A DNA stretch of 48,754 nucleotides, taken from assembly GCA_028820215.1 (NCBI GenBank), contig JAPPKD010000317.1, positions 1-48,754 on the forward strand, written 5' to 3'. Below the pieces are notes generated by a model. The model was not told where the DNA came from and made no database searches. It saw only the letters and a program-made list of their open reading frames with translations. Positions 7,225 to 15,663 of the stretch are shown here, piece after piece. The stretch is from Spirochaetaceae bacterium. GTDB lineage: Bacteria > Spirochaetota > Spirochaetia > SZUA-6 > Bin103. Position numbers and translations under genes: made by a program. Positions within the stretch are counted from its first letter, which is position 1, and the number at the start of each line of letters is the position of its first letter.

Positions 7225-8922
7225 CTACCCCGGGTTCTTGCGGCGAATCAGGTCGCCCAGCGAAACGGTGTCGTCGCTGCCGTCGGTATGTGCGTACCGG
7301 ACCAGCTCCTCACGCTCCTGGCGACGCTGCAATTCGCGGACGGAAAGCGCGAGCCGCTGACTCTGTGGGTTGATCTCGAGCACGATCGCCTGGATCGGAT
7401 CGCCGACCTTGAGCGCGTTGGAAGCCTCTTCGAAGGAGGTCTCGCCGGCGGTAAGGTGGTTCTTGCTGATCAGCGCCTCCAAGTCGCCGTCGACGGTCAC
7501 GAACACACCGAAGTCGGTCTTGCGGCTCACCGTTCCGGCAATCTTCGAGCCCTTCTTGTAGGCACGGGCCAGCGTCGTCCACGGGTCCTCGGTCAACTGC
7601 TTGAGACCGAGCTTGATGCGGCGCTGGCGCGAGTCGACCATGAGCACCATCACCTCTATCTCATCGCCGACCTTGACGATCGTCGACGGGTCGGCAATCC
7701 GTTCGGTCCAGGACATGTCCTCGACGTGCAGGAGTCCGTCGATACCGTCCTCAATGGCGAGAAACGCCCCGAAGCTGACCAGATTGCTGACGCGGGCGGT
7801 GATGCGCCGGCCGACCGGATAGCGTTCCGGAACGTCGTCCCACGGGTTGGCAAGGAGTTGCTTGAGGCCGAGCGACAACTTGGCGTGCTCCATGTCGTAC
7901 GCGAGGACCTTCACCTCCATCTCGTCGCCCGGTGCAAGGATCTCCTTCGGGTGCCGAACCCGCTTCACCCAGGACAGGTCCGAGACGTGCACCAGCCCCT
8001 CGATGCCGTCGGCGATGGCCACGAACGCCCCGAAATCGGTCAGCTTGGTGACCGTGCCGTGTACGGTATCGCCCACCTGGAACCGCTCTTCGAAGGTCGT
8101 CCATGGATCTTCGGTGAAGTGCTTGAGGCTGAGGTTGACCTTCTGCGCTTCGCGATCGAGCCGGATGATCTTGACCGTGAGCTGTTGGCCGAGCTCCACA
8201 AGATCCCGCGGCGACGCGACGTGACCCCAGCGCATGTCGTTGACGTGCAGCAAGCCGTCGAAACCCCCGAGGTCGACGAATGCTCCGAACGAGGTGAACG
8301 ACTTGACGACGCCGTCGACGACATCGCCGATCTCGGCATGGCTGTAGAACTGCTCCCGCCGATTGCGGATCTCCTGCTCCAGCCAGTCGCGACGGTTGAC
8401 CACAACGTTGGCGCGGCCCTTGCTGAAGAGTTGCTCGATGAAGAATGACGTCTGCAGGTTCAGATAGTCGTCCTCGTTGCGGACGCGCATGATGTCCACC
8501 TTCGAGAACGGCACGAATGCCCGAGTGCCGGCGCCGAGGTCGACCTCGTAGCCACCCTTGATCTTGCGGCGGATGATTCCCTGGACCGGCGTCCTCTGCT
8601 CGGCGGCCTCCCTGAGCGTCCGCCACAGGACCTGCTCCTCCGCTTTTCGCCGGGAGACGATCACCTCTCCGGAACGGCTCTCCTTGCGCAGCAGAACCAC
8701 GTCGACCGACTGCCCCACTGCCGGCATCTCCGTAAACTCCGAAGCCGGTACCCGGCCTTCGGACTTCAGGCCAACGTCGATGTAGACCGTCTCCGGTCCC
8801 ACCTCGATCACCTGTCCGGTCAACAACTGTCCTTCTTCCACCGGCTGGAAGGAGTTCACGTACTGCTGCTGCAGACTTCCCTCGGCGGGACCGGTCTTGG
8901 CCCGATCGTCTCTATCACTCAC
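7225..8922 (-). CDS. rpsA: 30S ribosomal protein S1
   Basis: At 565 residues with six S1 (OB-fold) domains, this is a full-length S1. The first two domains bind the ribosome, and the last four carry the typical LTDFGAFV/IEGLVHVSDLSW-type motifs, repeated roughly every 87 residues. By family it recruits mRNA to the 30S subunit, which matters most for genes with weak Shine-Dalgarno sequences; several starts here are of that kind. The GTG start gives MSDRDD. The gene follows cmk by 108 bp, and that gap is locally AT-rich (around 8965-9005), so an extra promoter or an S1 autoregulatory leader is possible. I recall cmk and rpsA being fused in treponemes; here they are separate. Confidence 0.97.
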   Translation of the reverse strand: MSDRDDRAKTGPAEGSLQQQYVNSFQPVEEGQLLTGQVIEVGPETVYIDVGLKSEGRVPASEFTEMPAVGQSVDVVLLRKESRSGEVIVSRRKAEEQVLWRTLREAAEQRTPVQGIIRRKIKGGYEVDLGAGTRAFVPFSKVDIMRVRNEDDYLNLQTSFFIEQLFSKGRANVVVNRRDWLEQEIRNRREQFYSHAEIGDVVDGVVKSFTSFGAFVDLGGFDGLLHVNDMRWGHVASPRDLVELGQQLTVKIIRLDREAQKVNLSLKHFTEDPWTTFEERFQVGDTVHGTVTKLTDFGAFVAIADGIEGLVHVSDLSWVKRVRHPKEILAPGDEMEVKVLAYDMEHAKLSLGLKQLLANPWDDVPERYPVGRRITARVSNLVSFGAFLAIEDGIDGLLHVEDMSWTERIADPSTIVKVGDEIEVMVLMVDSRQRRIKLGLKQLTEDPWTTLARAYKKGSKIAGTVSRKTDFGVFVTVDGDLEALISKNHLTAGETSFEEASNALKVGDPIQAIVLEINPQSQRLALSVRELQRRQEREELVRYAHTDGSDDTVSLGDLIRRKNPG

Positions 8923-9030
8923 CAGATTGCTCGCTACGACTCAATCGCGCCATCGCGCGTGAGGGACTATTTTGGCACATGAACTCGATGGAGAATACAA
9001 CAATTGGAAATGCGCGGCCGAACGTGCGAT

Positions 9031-9687
9031 TCACGTTCCGCGCCGCACGATGTACTCCACCCTGTCACACACCGCGACGGCGGTCAAGTCGGTGGTGTCG
9101 ACGCGGACCGCGTCGGCGGCCCGGGCAAGCCGGCCCCATGCCTTTGCCCGGTCGGCGGCGTCGCGCCGGTTGATCGCGGCGGCGATGGCATGGAGGTCGC
9201 CGCCGTGCTGGCGCTGCCGGCGGCGCGCGCGCTCGGCGGGCGCCGCGTCCAGGAACACCTTCGTCTCCGCATCGGGGAACACGACCGTGCCGATGTCCCG
9301 GCCGTCGATCACGCAGGGAGCCAGCGTCGACGCGGCGTGCAGCAAGGCGTTGACGTGCAGCCGCAGCGCGCGCATCGCCGTATGCGTGGGCAGCCAGCGG
9401 GCTACCTCGGCGCCATGAAGGAGCCTGCTGGCGACGGGTCGGCCGGCGGCGCTGACGCCTTGGACATCGATGGACAGATCGGCGGCGGCCACAGCCGAAA
9501 CCACGGCGGCCTCCCGCGCCGGGTCCCCGCACTCGCGCAGGGCGATGGCCGACGCCGCCCGGTAGAGCAGGCCGGAACTGATGTAGCGGTATCCCAGACG
9601 GTCGGCCACACAGCGCGCCACTGTGGACTTTCCGGAGGCCGCCGGACCGTCTATGGCGACGACCGTTTTTCGAGCCGGAGGAACCAT
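9031..9687 (-). CDS. cmk: Cytidylate kinase
   Basis: This P-loop nucleoside monophosphate kinase phosphorylates CMP and dCMP. The 218-residue protein has the P-loop IDGPAASGKSTVA near its start and VIDGRDIGTVVFPDA, the family's CMP-binding motif. The usual YxDTGAMYRA segment is altered to YISSGLLYRA. ATG 9687 is preceded by a strong GAGGAGG 8 nt upstream and lies inside the end of rluB (37-nt overlap). It sits just upstream of rpsA, an order common to many bacteria. Confidence 0.95.
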   Translation of the reverse strand: MVPPARKTVVAIDGPAASGKSTVARCVADRLGYRYISSGLLYRAASAIALRECGDPAREAAVVSAVAAADLSIDVQGVSAAGRPVASRLLHGAEVARWLPTHTAMRALRLHVNALLHAASTLAPCVIDGRDIGTVVFPDAETKVFLDAAPAERARRRQRQHGGDLHAIAAAINRRDAADRAKAWGRLARAADAVRVDTTDLTAVAVCDRVEYIVRRGT

Positions 9688-10403
9688 GCGACTTCCTCCT
9701 CGGAGAGCTCCCGGTGGTGACCGGCGTCGAGAGCCCCGAGTCGTATCGGGCCGATCCGGATGCGATGGACGAGGCCGAGTCCGATGCCGGCGTCGGCGAA
9801 GACGCGGCGGATCTCGCGGTTTCTGCCGGTCCCCAGCGTGAGGAGCGCCGCATCAGGGGCACGGCGTCGGTAGTCTTTCAACCGGAAGTGCTCGCCGTCC
9901 ACCCACAGGCCGTTGCGGTAACCGTCCAGGAGGTCGTCCGGTATCGCTGCCCCGCCGGCGGTCCGTACCAGGTAGTCCTTGTCCACCCCGTAGGACGGAT
10001 GAGCTACATGCTCCGCGAACTGCCCGTCGTCGGTGAACAGCAGCAGGCCGCTCGATCGATAGTCGAGCCGGCCGACGCTGAAGAGCCGGCCGCCGTGCCC
10101 GGCCATCCCTCCATGCCCGGCCACCCCTCCGTCCCCGTCGACCAACTCCACCGCACGCGGTCGTCCCTGCGGGTCGTGGGCGGTGCAGACGAACCCGGGC
10201 GGCTTGTGCAGGGCAAGGTAACGGCTGCGCCGGGCGAGCTTCACGAGAACTCCGTCCAGGCAGACGCGATCGCCGTCGGAGACGGTGAATCCGAGTCGTG
10301 TGACCGGGTCGCCGTTCACGGTCACGCGGCCGGCGGTGATCAGTGCGTCGGAGGAGCGGCGGGAAGCGACGCCGCCGCGCGCGAGGTAGAGGTTGAGCCT
10401 CAT
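9651..10403 (-). CDS. rluB: 23S rRNA pseudouridine synthase, RluB/RsuA family
   Basis: The 250-residue protein has an N-terminal S4 RNA-binding domain (MRLNLYLARGGVASRR to about residue 55) and the RsuA-type catalytic domain. The catalytic Asp is in GRLDYRSSGLLL, and KDYLVR and GRNREIRRVF follow. By family and by its position after scpB, the likely job is pseudouridylation of 23S rRNA; RsuA or RluE specificity cannot be excluded. ATG 10403 lies 1 nt after the scpB stop. Just before the catalytic motif there is a small Gly/His-rich insertion (VAGHGGMAGHGG) made by an 18-bp tandem duplication. Confidence 0.93.
   Translation of the reverse strand: MRLNLYLARGGVASRRSSDALITAGRVTVNGDPVTRLGFTVSDGDRVCLDGVLVKLARRSRYLALHKPPGFVCTAHDPQGRPRAVELVDGDGGVAGHGGMAGHGGRLFSVGRLDYRSSGLLLFTDDGQFAEHVAHPSYGVDKDYLVRTAGGAAIPDDLLDGYRNGLWVDGEHFRLKDYRRRAPDAALLTLGTGRNREIRRVFADAGIGLGLVHRIRIGPIRLGALDAGHHRELSEEEVAWFLRLEKRSSP
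10096..10131 (-). repeat. 18-bp tandem duplication in rluB
   Basis: Units 10096-10113 and 10114-10131 differ at two positions and encode a repeated GHGG(M/V)A-type hexapeptide just before the catalytic Asp motif of RluB. Confidence 0.75.
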
Positions 10404-10404
10404 G

Positions 10405-11190
10405 TCAGGTTCGCCGGAACCTGCTCTCTTCCACCTTGTCCAGCTTCGGCAGGTCATCGATAGTCTCCAGACCGAAGCTCTCGAGGAATCGGTTGGTGGT
10501 GCCGAACAGGGTCGGACGGCCCACCGAGTCCTCCTTGTACCCGACCGCGCGAATCAGTTGCCGGTCGTTCAGCAGCCGGATCATCGCGTCGGCGGAAACC
10601 CCGCGCATCGCCTCGATCTGGCTTCGCGTCACCGGTTGCGAGTAGGCGACGATGGTAAGGGTCTCCATGGCCGCACGCGACAACTTCCTGCCGGAGTCGG
10701 TGCCGTAGTGATGACGCAGCCGTTCCCACAATTCCGCCTTGGGCATGAGCGAGTAGCTGTCGGCGACGCGGGCAACCTGCAGGCCGAATTCCGGGGCCGC
10801 GTAGCGCTGGCGCAGCACGGTCAGGGCGTGCTCTATCTCCCGAACGGGCAGGCCGGTGATCCGCGCGAGCCGCGCGGGCGTCGCCGGATGGCCTTCCAGC
10901 AGCAGGGCAGCTTCGACGACCGGCGCGCTGCCGGCGGGGAGATGGCATCCGTTCGATCCATCGCGTTCGGCAGCGGCATCCTCCTGTCCGCCATCCTCCT
11001 GTTTGGCGGCCGCGGGCGCGACATCCACCGGCGTCGTGCGCCCGTGCCCGTTGCCGGAGCCGTTCGCCGGCGCGGAGACCTCCAGGTGCACGCCGTTCGG
11101 CGATCTCCCCGGGGGGACGAGGACGCGCGGACTACGAACGGCGACCGCGTCCCCGCCGGCCTGCCGGGAGGTTCGGTCGTCGGGGCTCAT
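10405..11190 (-). CDS. scpB: Segregation and condensation protein B
   Basis: ScpB is the winged-helix (kite) subunit of the Smc-ScpA-ScpB condensin. The conserved core runs from about residue 88 (VVEAALLLEGHPATPARLA) to the end and includes METLTIVAYSQPVTRSQIE and GRPTLFGTTNRFLE. The first ~85 residues are an extra Gly/Ala/Pro-rich segment, probably disordered; typical ScpB proteins are ~180-200 residues long. The start overlaps the scpA stop by 4 nt (ATGA), so the two subunits are translationally coupled. A start inside the extension cannot be excluded, but the coupling favours the long form. Confidence 0.94.
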   Translation of the reverse strand: MSPDDRTSRQAGGDAVAVRSPRVLVPPGRSPNGVHLEVSAPANGSGNGHGRTTPVDVAPAAAKQEDGGQEDAAAERDGSNGCHLPAGSAPVVEAALLLEGHPATPARLARITGLPVREIEHALTVLRQRYAAPEFGLQVARVADSYSLMPKAELWERLRHHYGTDSGRKLSRAAMETLTIVAYSQPVTRSQIEAMRGVSADAMIRLLNDRQLIRAVGYKEDSVGRPTLFGTTNRFLESFGLETIDDLPKLDKVEESRFRRT

Positions 11191-11900
11191 CGCCTGGCCA
11201 CCAGCGAAATCTCGGCGAACGGGGTGTGCTGGACAACCCGGGCCCGCCCGGCCTTGACCACTTCCAGGATCGCGAGCAGGGCGCAGACCAGCTCCACCGC
11301 GGATCCCATGCCGATCAGGACGGCGAACCTCACGCGCTCCTGGCGGTCCAGCCGTTCGCGCAGCAGCGTCACCTTCTCCGCCACGGTCACGCCGTCGTGC
11401 AGGTCGAAAGGCACGGCATCGGCGATCCCGGACCGCAGCTCGCGATAGACTTCGACCAGCTCGGCGATCGATCCGTCCATCTCCGCGTCGTCGTCCTCAT
11501 CTTCCAGGGCCTCCTGTGCCGTGTGGACGCGGCGTTCCGGCTCTATGTGCCACTCGCGCGGCTCGAAGCGCTCGGAGAGTGCCTCACCGAGCAGGCGCAA
11601 CCGCCGGTACTCGATGAGTTGCTCGACAAGCTCGGCGCGCGGGTCGTCTTCATCATCGCTTCCGCCCGCGGCACTGCCGACCGGCAGCAGCATCCGCGAC
11701 TTGATATGCAGCAGCGTCGCAGCCATGCGGAAAAAGTCCGTGGTCCGCTCCAGGTCGAGGTCGTCCGAGGCATCGAGCACTGCCAGGTACTGTTCAGTGA
11801 TGGCGGCGATCGGGATGTTCCAGATGTTGATCTGGGCGCTCCGCACCAAGTGCAGCAGCAGGTCGAGCGGCCCGTCGAAGTCGCCGAGCCGGTAGCACAT
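11187..11900 (-). CDS. scpA: Segregation and condensation protein A
   Basis: ScpA is the kleisin subunit that bridges the Smc heads. The 237-residue protein starts with the hallmark FDGPLDLLLHLV and continues with INIWNIPIAAITEQYL and AATLLHIKSRMLLP. A variable acidic middle (EDEDDDAEMDG) follows, and the C-terminus is a winged helix. It is coupled to scpB by an ATGA overlap and lies 83 nt downstream of recA, so recombination and chromosome condensation genes share a transcript. A short GGCC...GGCC stem just after the recA stop is too weak to call a terminator. Confidence 0.95.
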   Translation of the reverse strand: MCYRLGDFDGPLDLLLHLVRSAQINIWNIPIAAITEQYLAVLDASDDLDLERTTDFFRMAATLLHIKSRMLLPVGSAAGGSDDEDDPRAELVEQLIEYRRLRLLGEALSERFEPREWHIEPERRVHTAQEALEDEDDDAEMDGSIAELVEVYRELRSGIADAVPFDLHDGVTVAEKVTLLRERLDRQERVRFAVLIGMGSAVELVCALLAILEVVKAGRARVVQHTPFAEISLVARR

Positions 11901-11983
11901 GCCGCTCCCGGTGGCGTCGCCCGAGTATCGTTCGCTGATCGCTCCCTCCCCTCCCCGGACGAGCGGCCACTGGAGGCTGGCCG

Positions 11984-13114
11984 TCAGGCCTCCTTCGAGC
12001 CGTCACTGTCGCTCTGCGATGGTTCCGCCTGCGGCGCCGCGTCCGGAAACAGCAGCGCGCGTACCTTGCTCTCGATGGCGGCGGCCGTCTCCGGCTGCGC
12101 TTCGAGAAACGCCTTGGCGTTCTCCCTGCCCTGGCCGATCCGTTCCCCGTCGTAGGAATACCAGGTTCCGCTCTTGTCGACGATATTCTCCTGCAGCGCC
12201 GCCTCCAGCAGGCTGCCGGAAGAGGAAAGGCCGGTGCCGAACATGATCTCCAGCTCGGCCCGGCGGAACGGCGGCGCGACCTTGTTCTTGACCACCTTGA
12301 TGCGAACCCGGTTGCCGATCGCGTCTTCCCCGGTGCGCTGAATGGTTTCGATCTTGCGCACTTCCAGTCGCACCGACGAATAGAACTTCAGCGCGTTGCC
12401 GCCGGTGGTGGTCTCCGGGTTGCCGAACATGACCCCGATCTTCATGCGGATCTGGTTGATGAAGATCAGGCAGGTGCCGGACTTGGCGATCGTGGCGGTA
12501 AGCTTGCGCAGTGCCTGGCTCATCAGCCGTGCCTGCAGGCCCATGTGGGAGTCGCCCATCTCCCCTTCGATCTCGGCCCGGGGCGTGAGCGCGGCTACCG
12601 AGTCGACGACCACGATGTCCACCGCGCCGGAGCGCACCAGGGACTCGACGATCTCGAGCGCCTGCTCTCCGTTGTCGGGTTGCGACACCCACAGCTCGTC
12701 GGTGTCCACGCCCAGGCCCTTGGCGTAGACCGGGTCCAGGGCGTGCTCGGCATCGATGAACGCGGCGATGCCACCGGCGCGCTGCGCCTCGGCGATCGCG
12801 TGCAGTGCCAGCGTCGTCTTGCCGGAAGACTCGGGGCCGAAGATCTCCACGATGCGGCCTTTCGGATAGCCGCCGACGCCGAGCGCAGCATCGAGCAGGA
12901 TGGCGCCGGAGTGGATCGCCGGGTGATCGCGCTGGGCGCTCTCCTCCCCCAACTGCATCAGCGATCCCTTGCCGAACTGTTTTTCGATCTGCAGACGGGC
13001 TGCGTCGAGCGCCTGCCTCCGTTCGGCGTGCAGGGTGTCGCGGGTGCCATTGCCGGTCGAACGGGCGCTGCCGGTCGAACGGGCCCTCAGTGCGGATTCG
13101 GAACGGTTGGCCAT
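11984..13114 (-). CDS. recA: Recombinase RecA
   Basis: RecA forms ATP-dependent filaments on single-stranded DNA for strand exchange and for LexA-type self-cleavage. The 376-residue protein contains [12 protein letters not shown], Walker [14 protein letters not shown], the Walker B region [12 protein letters not shown], loop residues in [14 protein letters not shown], and [20 protein letters not shown] 13114 is chosen because AAGGAG lies 10 nt upstream; longer in-frame readings lack a ribosome binding site. The N-terminus carries an extra ~30-residue Ser/Arg/Gly tail with a repeated [12 protein letters not shown] hexapeptide. It appears to be the first gene of a long operon reaching rpsA and beyond, with a candidate promoter at 13251-13280. 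Confidence 0.98.
   Translation of the reverse strand: MANRSESALRARSTGSARSTGNGTRDTLHAERRQALDAARLQIEKQFGKGSLMQLGEESAQRDHPAIHSGAILLDAALGVGGYPKGRIVEIFGPESSGKTTLALHAIAEAQRAGGIAAFIDAEHALDPVYAKGLGVDTDELWVSQPDNGEQALEIVESLVRSGAVDIVVVDSVAALTPRAEIEGEMGDSHMGLQARLMSQALRKLTATIAKSGTCLIFINQIRMKIGVMFGNPETTTGGNALKFYSSVRLEVRKIETIQRTGEDAIGNRVRIKVVKNKVAPPFRRAELEIMFGTGLSSSGSLLEAALQENIVDKSGTWYSYDGERIGQGRENAKAFLEAQPETAAAIESKVRALLFPDAAPQAEPSQSDSDGSKEA
13053..13088 (-). repeat. 18-bp tandem duplication in the recA N-terminal tail
   Basis: Units 13053-13070 and 13071-13088 share 16 of 18 bases and encode a repeated arginine/serine/threonine/glycine hexapeptide ahead of the conserved RecA core. Confidence 0.8.
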
Positions 13115-13250
13115 GGGCTTGCTACTCCTTCCCCGGGTCAGGGACCGGGCCTTCGCACACAGATACGCACCCAGCCGCCGCCGCGCTTCTGTTCGGTGGA
13201 TTGGAGCGGCGTCGATAATCCGCCAACGTGACCCTCCCAGTGTCACCGCG

Positions 13251-13280
13251 AGTCTACCGTGACGAAGCAGCGCCGGTCAA
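13251..13280 (-). promoter_or_regulatory. Candidate recA promoter
   Basis: Read on the minus strand, TTGACC (13275-13280) and TAGACT (13251-13256) are separated by 18 nt. They match the -35 at 5/6 and the -10 at 4/6. Directly downstream, GTGAC and GTCAC at 13228-13232 and 13242-13246 form an inverted repeat across the expected transcription start, a possible operator. No known SOS-box consensus is matched. Confidence 0.4.
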
Positions 13281-13308
13281 CGCCGCCCGGAGGCGCTCGC
13301 GGGCGTTG
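13278..13308 (-). terminator. Hairpin after dtd, overlapping the recA -35 region
   Basis: CAACGCC at 13302-13308 (minus strand) pairs with GGCGTTG at 13278-13284, extended by CG pairs across a bulge. It lies 14 nt after the dtd stop. There is no U-tract, and its distal arm overlaps the candidate recA -35. Confidence 0.35.
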
Positions 13309-13321
13309 CCGCTTTCAACCC

Positions 13322-13771
13322 TCAGAACGTCCGGCGGGAGTCCAGGAGGATGGTCACGGGTCCCTCATTGCACGACTCCACCTGCATGGAGGCGCGGAAG
13401 ACCCCGGTGTTGACCGGCAGTCCGGCGGCTCGGAGCAGGCACACCAGTCGCTCGTACAGTTGGTTCGCGCGGTCCGGATCTTCCGCCTGCGTGAACGACG
13501 GACGCCGGCCGCGCCGGACGTCGCCGGCCAGCGTGAACTGCGATACCACGGTGATCGCGCCGCCTGTCTGTGCGACCGAACGGTTCATCTTCCCGTCATC
13601 GTCCAGGAATATGCGCAGGCCGGCCGTCTTGTCGGCGATGTATGCAGCATCGGACTCGCCGTCGCCGCGCTCGACCCCCACGTAGAGCAGCAGACCGGCT
13701 CCCTGGCTCCGCGGGGCTTCGCCCGCGGGGCGCACGGCACAACGTGAGACGCGCTGAACGACCGCTCTCAT
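13322..13771 (-). CDS. dtd: D-aminoacyl-tRNA deacylase
   Basis: DTD removes D-amino acids (and glycine from tRNA-Ala) from mischarged tRNA. The 149-residue protein has the usual length, the start MRAVVQRVSRCAV, the catalytic-site motif SQFTLAGD, and the C-terminal NEGPVT, equivalent to the family's NxGPVT cross-subunit motif. It acts as a cytoplasmic homodimer. It lies 49 nt after rpe and is probably co-transcribed with it. Confidence 0.96.
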   Translation of the reverse strand: MRAVVQRVSRCAVRPAGEAPRSQGAGLLLYVGVERGDGESDAAYIADKTAGLRIFLDDDGKMNRSVAQTGGAITVVSQFTLAGDVRRGRRPSFTQAEDPDRANQLYERLVCLLRAAGLPVNTGVFRASMQVESCNEGPVTILLDSRRTF

Positions 13772-13820
13772 CGTTCACCCGCCCCTGCCCGAGGTTCCTG
13801 CGCCACGTGGCGTCTCCGCC

Positions 13821-14528
13821 TCACGCCGCGCCGGCGCGGGCGCCGATCGCCGCCCGGATGGCGCGAATCTCGTCGGCGGGCACGGCCGCCCGCCAGATCG
13901 CCGACCCGATCACGGCGACGTCGATGCCTGCCGCGACGGCAGAGCCGACGTTGCCGCGATGCAGGCCCCCGTCCGTGGAGATCCAGAACGAGTGGCGTGC
14001 CCGGTGCCGGCGCTCCGCGAGTTCCCGCGTCTTTTCCAGACACGCCGGAATGAGGTCCTGACCGCCGGCGCCGGGATGTACCGTCATGACCAGCGCTAGG
14101 TCGATGACGTCCAGCAGCGGCTCCAGGGCTGCTGCCGGCGTGGGCGGCGAGACGGCGATCCCGGCCCGTATTCCCGAGTCCCGGATCGCCTGCAGGAGCG
14201 CCCGCGGATCGTCTCCGGCGTCACGGCACGCTTCCAGGTGCACGGTGACCAGGTCGGCGCCGGCATCGGCGAACCGGGCGACGTGGCGCGCCGGTTCCCG
14301 CACCATCAGGTGCACGTCGAAGGGCAGCCGGGAGCGGGGACGCAGGTCGGCGACCAGCTTGGCGCCGAAGGTGATCTCGTCGACGAAGCTGCCGTCCATG
14401 ACGTCGAGGTGCAACAGATCCGCAGGCGCCTCCTCGACGGTCGCCAGCGCCCGTGCCAGATGGCCGAAGTCGGCCGACAACAGCGACGGCGCCACCCGCA
14501 CCCGATTCGGTGCCCGCCGGACGTCCAT
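13821..14528 (-). CDS. rpe: Ribulose-phosphate 3-epimerase
   Basis: This TIM-barrel enzyme of the pentose phosphate pathway interconverts ribulose 5-phosphate and xylulose 5-phosphate. The 235-residue protein shows the ordered catalytic motifs APSLLSADF, LHLDVMDGSFV, DVHLMV and a DGG phosphate and metal site. The usual VNPGFGGQ loop reads VHPGAGGQ here. It is the first minus-strand gene after a divergent 92-bp gap; the opposite side drives the TPR-greA pair. A TACGAT at the start region could be a -10, but no -35 is convincing. Confidence 0.95.
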   Translation of the reverse strand: MDVRRAPNRVRVAPSLLSADFGHLARALATVEEAPADLLHLDVMDGSFVDEITFGAKLVADLRPRSRLPFDVHLMVREPARHVARFADAGADLVTVHLEACRDAGDDPRALLQAIRDSGIRAGIAVSPPTPAAALEPLLDVIDLALVMTVHPGAGGQDLIPACLEKTRELAERRHRARHSFWISTDGGLHRGNVGSAVAAGIDVAVIGSAIWRAAVPADEIRAIRAAIGARAGAA

Positions 14529-14577
14529 GGCGGCATCGTAGCGCCGCTGCGCGGGCGTGCACAGGAGGCACGAGGAT

Positions 14578-14607
14578 TTGACCTCGAGACCTCTCCCGGC
14601 GCATACT
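14578..14607 (+). promoter_or_regulatory. Candidate promoter of the TPR-greA operon
   Basis: TTGACC (14578-14583) and CATACT (14602-14607) are 18 nt apart, the same -35 and spacing as the recA candidate. The expected start of transcription is ~14614, only about 7 nt before ATG 14621, so the mRNA would be nearly leaderless. Confidence 0.4.
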
Positions 14608-14620
14608 TGAATTCATCCGG

Positions 14621-15574
14621 ATGGCCGAGCGGCAACTCAATTTTACGGCCAACGAAGTCGCACATCTCGTCAATCGCGCGGACGCGTGTTTTCGCGAAGG
14701 CGCCTTCGCCAAGGCGATCCGTGTGCTGGAGCGAGCCCTGCGTCTGGACGCCGGGCTCACCAGCGTCGCGTCGGCGTTGAAGTGCGCGACGTTCTGGCAG
14801 GATCGCGAGGCGCGCTTGGCTACCATCGACGACCCGTACGAGCGGGCCGAGTACCTGGAGCAGCAGTGGGAACTTTTTCAGCCGTTCGCCGGACGCTTGG
14901 AGGACATGTCGGAGCGCACGTTGTTCGACATCCGGCGGTATGTGATGACCGAGTGCCTGCGGGGATACCGCAACCTCCTGGAGGCGCATCCGGAGCGGGA
15001 GGACGCAGACCTGCTGCTGTGCATCGGCCGTACCTACAAGGGCTTGGGAAACTACGCCAGTGCCATCGAACACCTGGAGACCGCAAGCAGAAAGCAGCGC
15101 CGTTCGCCGGAGATCCTGGCCGAGCTGGCGGACTGTTACGGGCTGGTCAATGAAGACCGCTTTTCGCGGGTGCTGTTCCGGGAAGCATTCTTCATCGGAG
15201 CCGAGTCGATCCAGCTCGAGCGGCTGGAGGCACCGGTCATCCGGCGGCTGATCGTGACGATGGAGCATGCCGGCCGGACGCGTCAGGAGATCGCCTCGTG
15301 GCTGCCGGTATACGCCACGCTCCACGGCGTGTTTACGGTGAAGCGCGAGCTCAAGCCGCTGGAGCTGGGACGCCTCAAGCAGACCATCTTCGCCATGGAA
15401 CGACAGGTCGCCGCAGGCGAAGCGCCGCCGGAGGTTACCCCGGGACTGCTCAACCACTACTTCTGGCTCATCGACCATTTCATCGTGACCGGCGAAGCGA
15501 AGCCGCGCGTCCGCGAAGTGCTGACGAAGATCCGCGATCTGGACCGCCAGGTTCACGACGAGTACGTACGATAG
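14621..15574 (+). CDS. TPR-repeat protein upstream of greA
   Basis: The 317-residue soluble protein has no signal peptide or membrane helix. Helical TPR-type repeats are visible at about residues 12-45 (ADACFREGAFAKAIRVLERAL) and 125-165 (IGRTYKGLGNYASAIEHLE). Later parts are helical but diverged. It is the first gene of a two-gene unit with the giant greA, whose N-terminal part is also built of TPR-like helices. A cytoplasmic partner or regulator of that transcript-cleavage factor is an attractive inference. A TPR protein next to greA matches my recollection of treponemes. Enzymatic activity is not indicated. Confidence 0.8.
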   Translation: MAERQLNFTANEVAHLVNRADACFREGAFAKAIRVLERALRLDAGLTSVASALKCATFWQDREARLATIDDPYERAEYLEQQWELFQPFAGRLEDMSERTLFDIRRYVMTECLRGYRNLLEAHPEREDADLLLCIGRTYKGLGNYASAIEHLETASRKQRRSPEILAELADCYGLVNEDRFSRVLFREAFFIGAESIQLERLEAPVIRRLIVTMEHAGRTRQEIASWLPVYATLHGVFTVKRELKPLELGRLKQTIFAMERQVAAGEAPPEVTPGLLNHYFWLIDHFIVTGEAKPRVREVLTKIRDLDRQVHDEYVR

Positions 15575-15586
15575 TCGAGACGACAA

Positions 15587-15618
15587 GACACCCTCTGATG
15601 GGGACACCCTCTGATGGG
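15587..15618 (+). repeat. Perfect 16-bp tandem duplication in the greA leader
   Basis: Units 15587-15602 and 15603-15618 are identical. Each contains an ATG, and the first ATG (15598) is in frame with greA. The duplication therefore supplies an alternative upstream start. Confidence 0.85.
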
Positions 15619-15663
15619 AAAACAATGCCGGTGCCACATGGAGGCGCCGAAACCGAGGTAAGC

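Noticed and set aside
8973..8990. TGGCAC resembling half of a sigma54 promoter
   Set aside because: The second element (TTGC-type) is absent at the right spacing, and no plus-strand gene follows.
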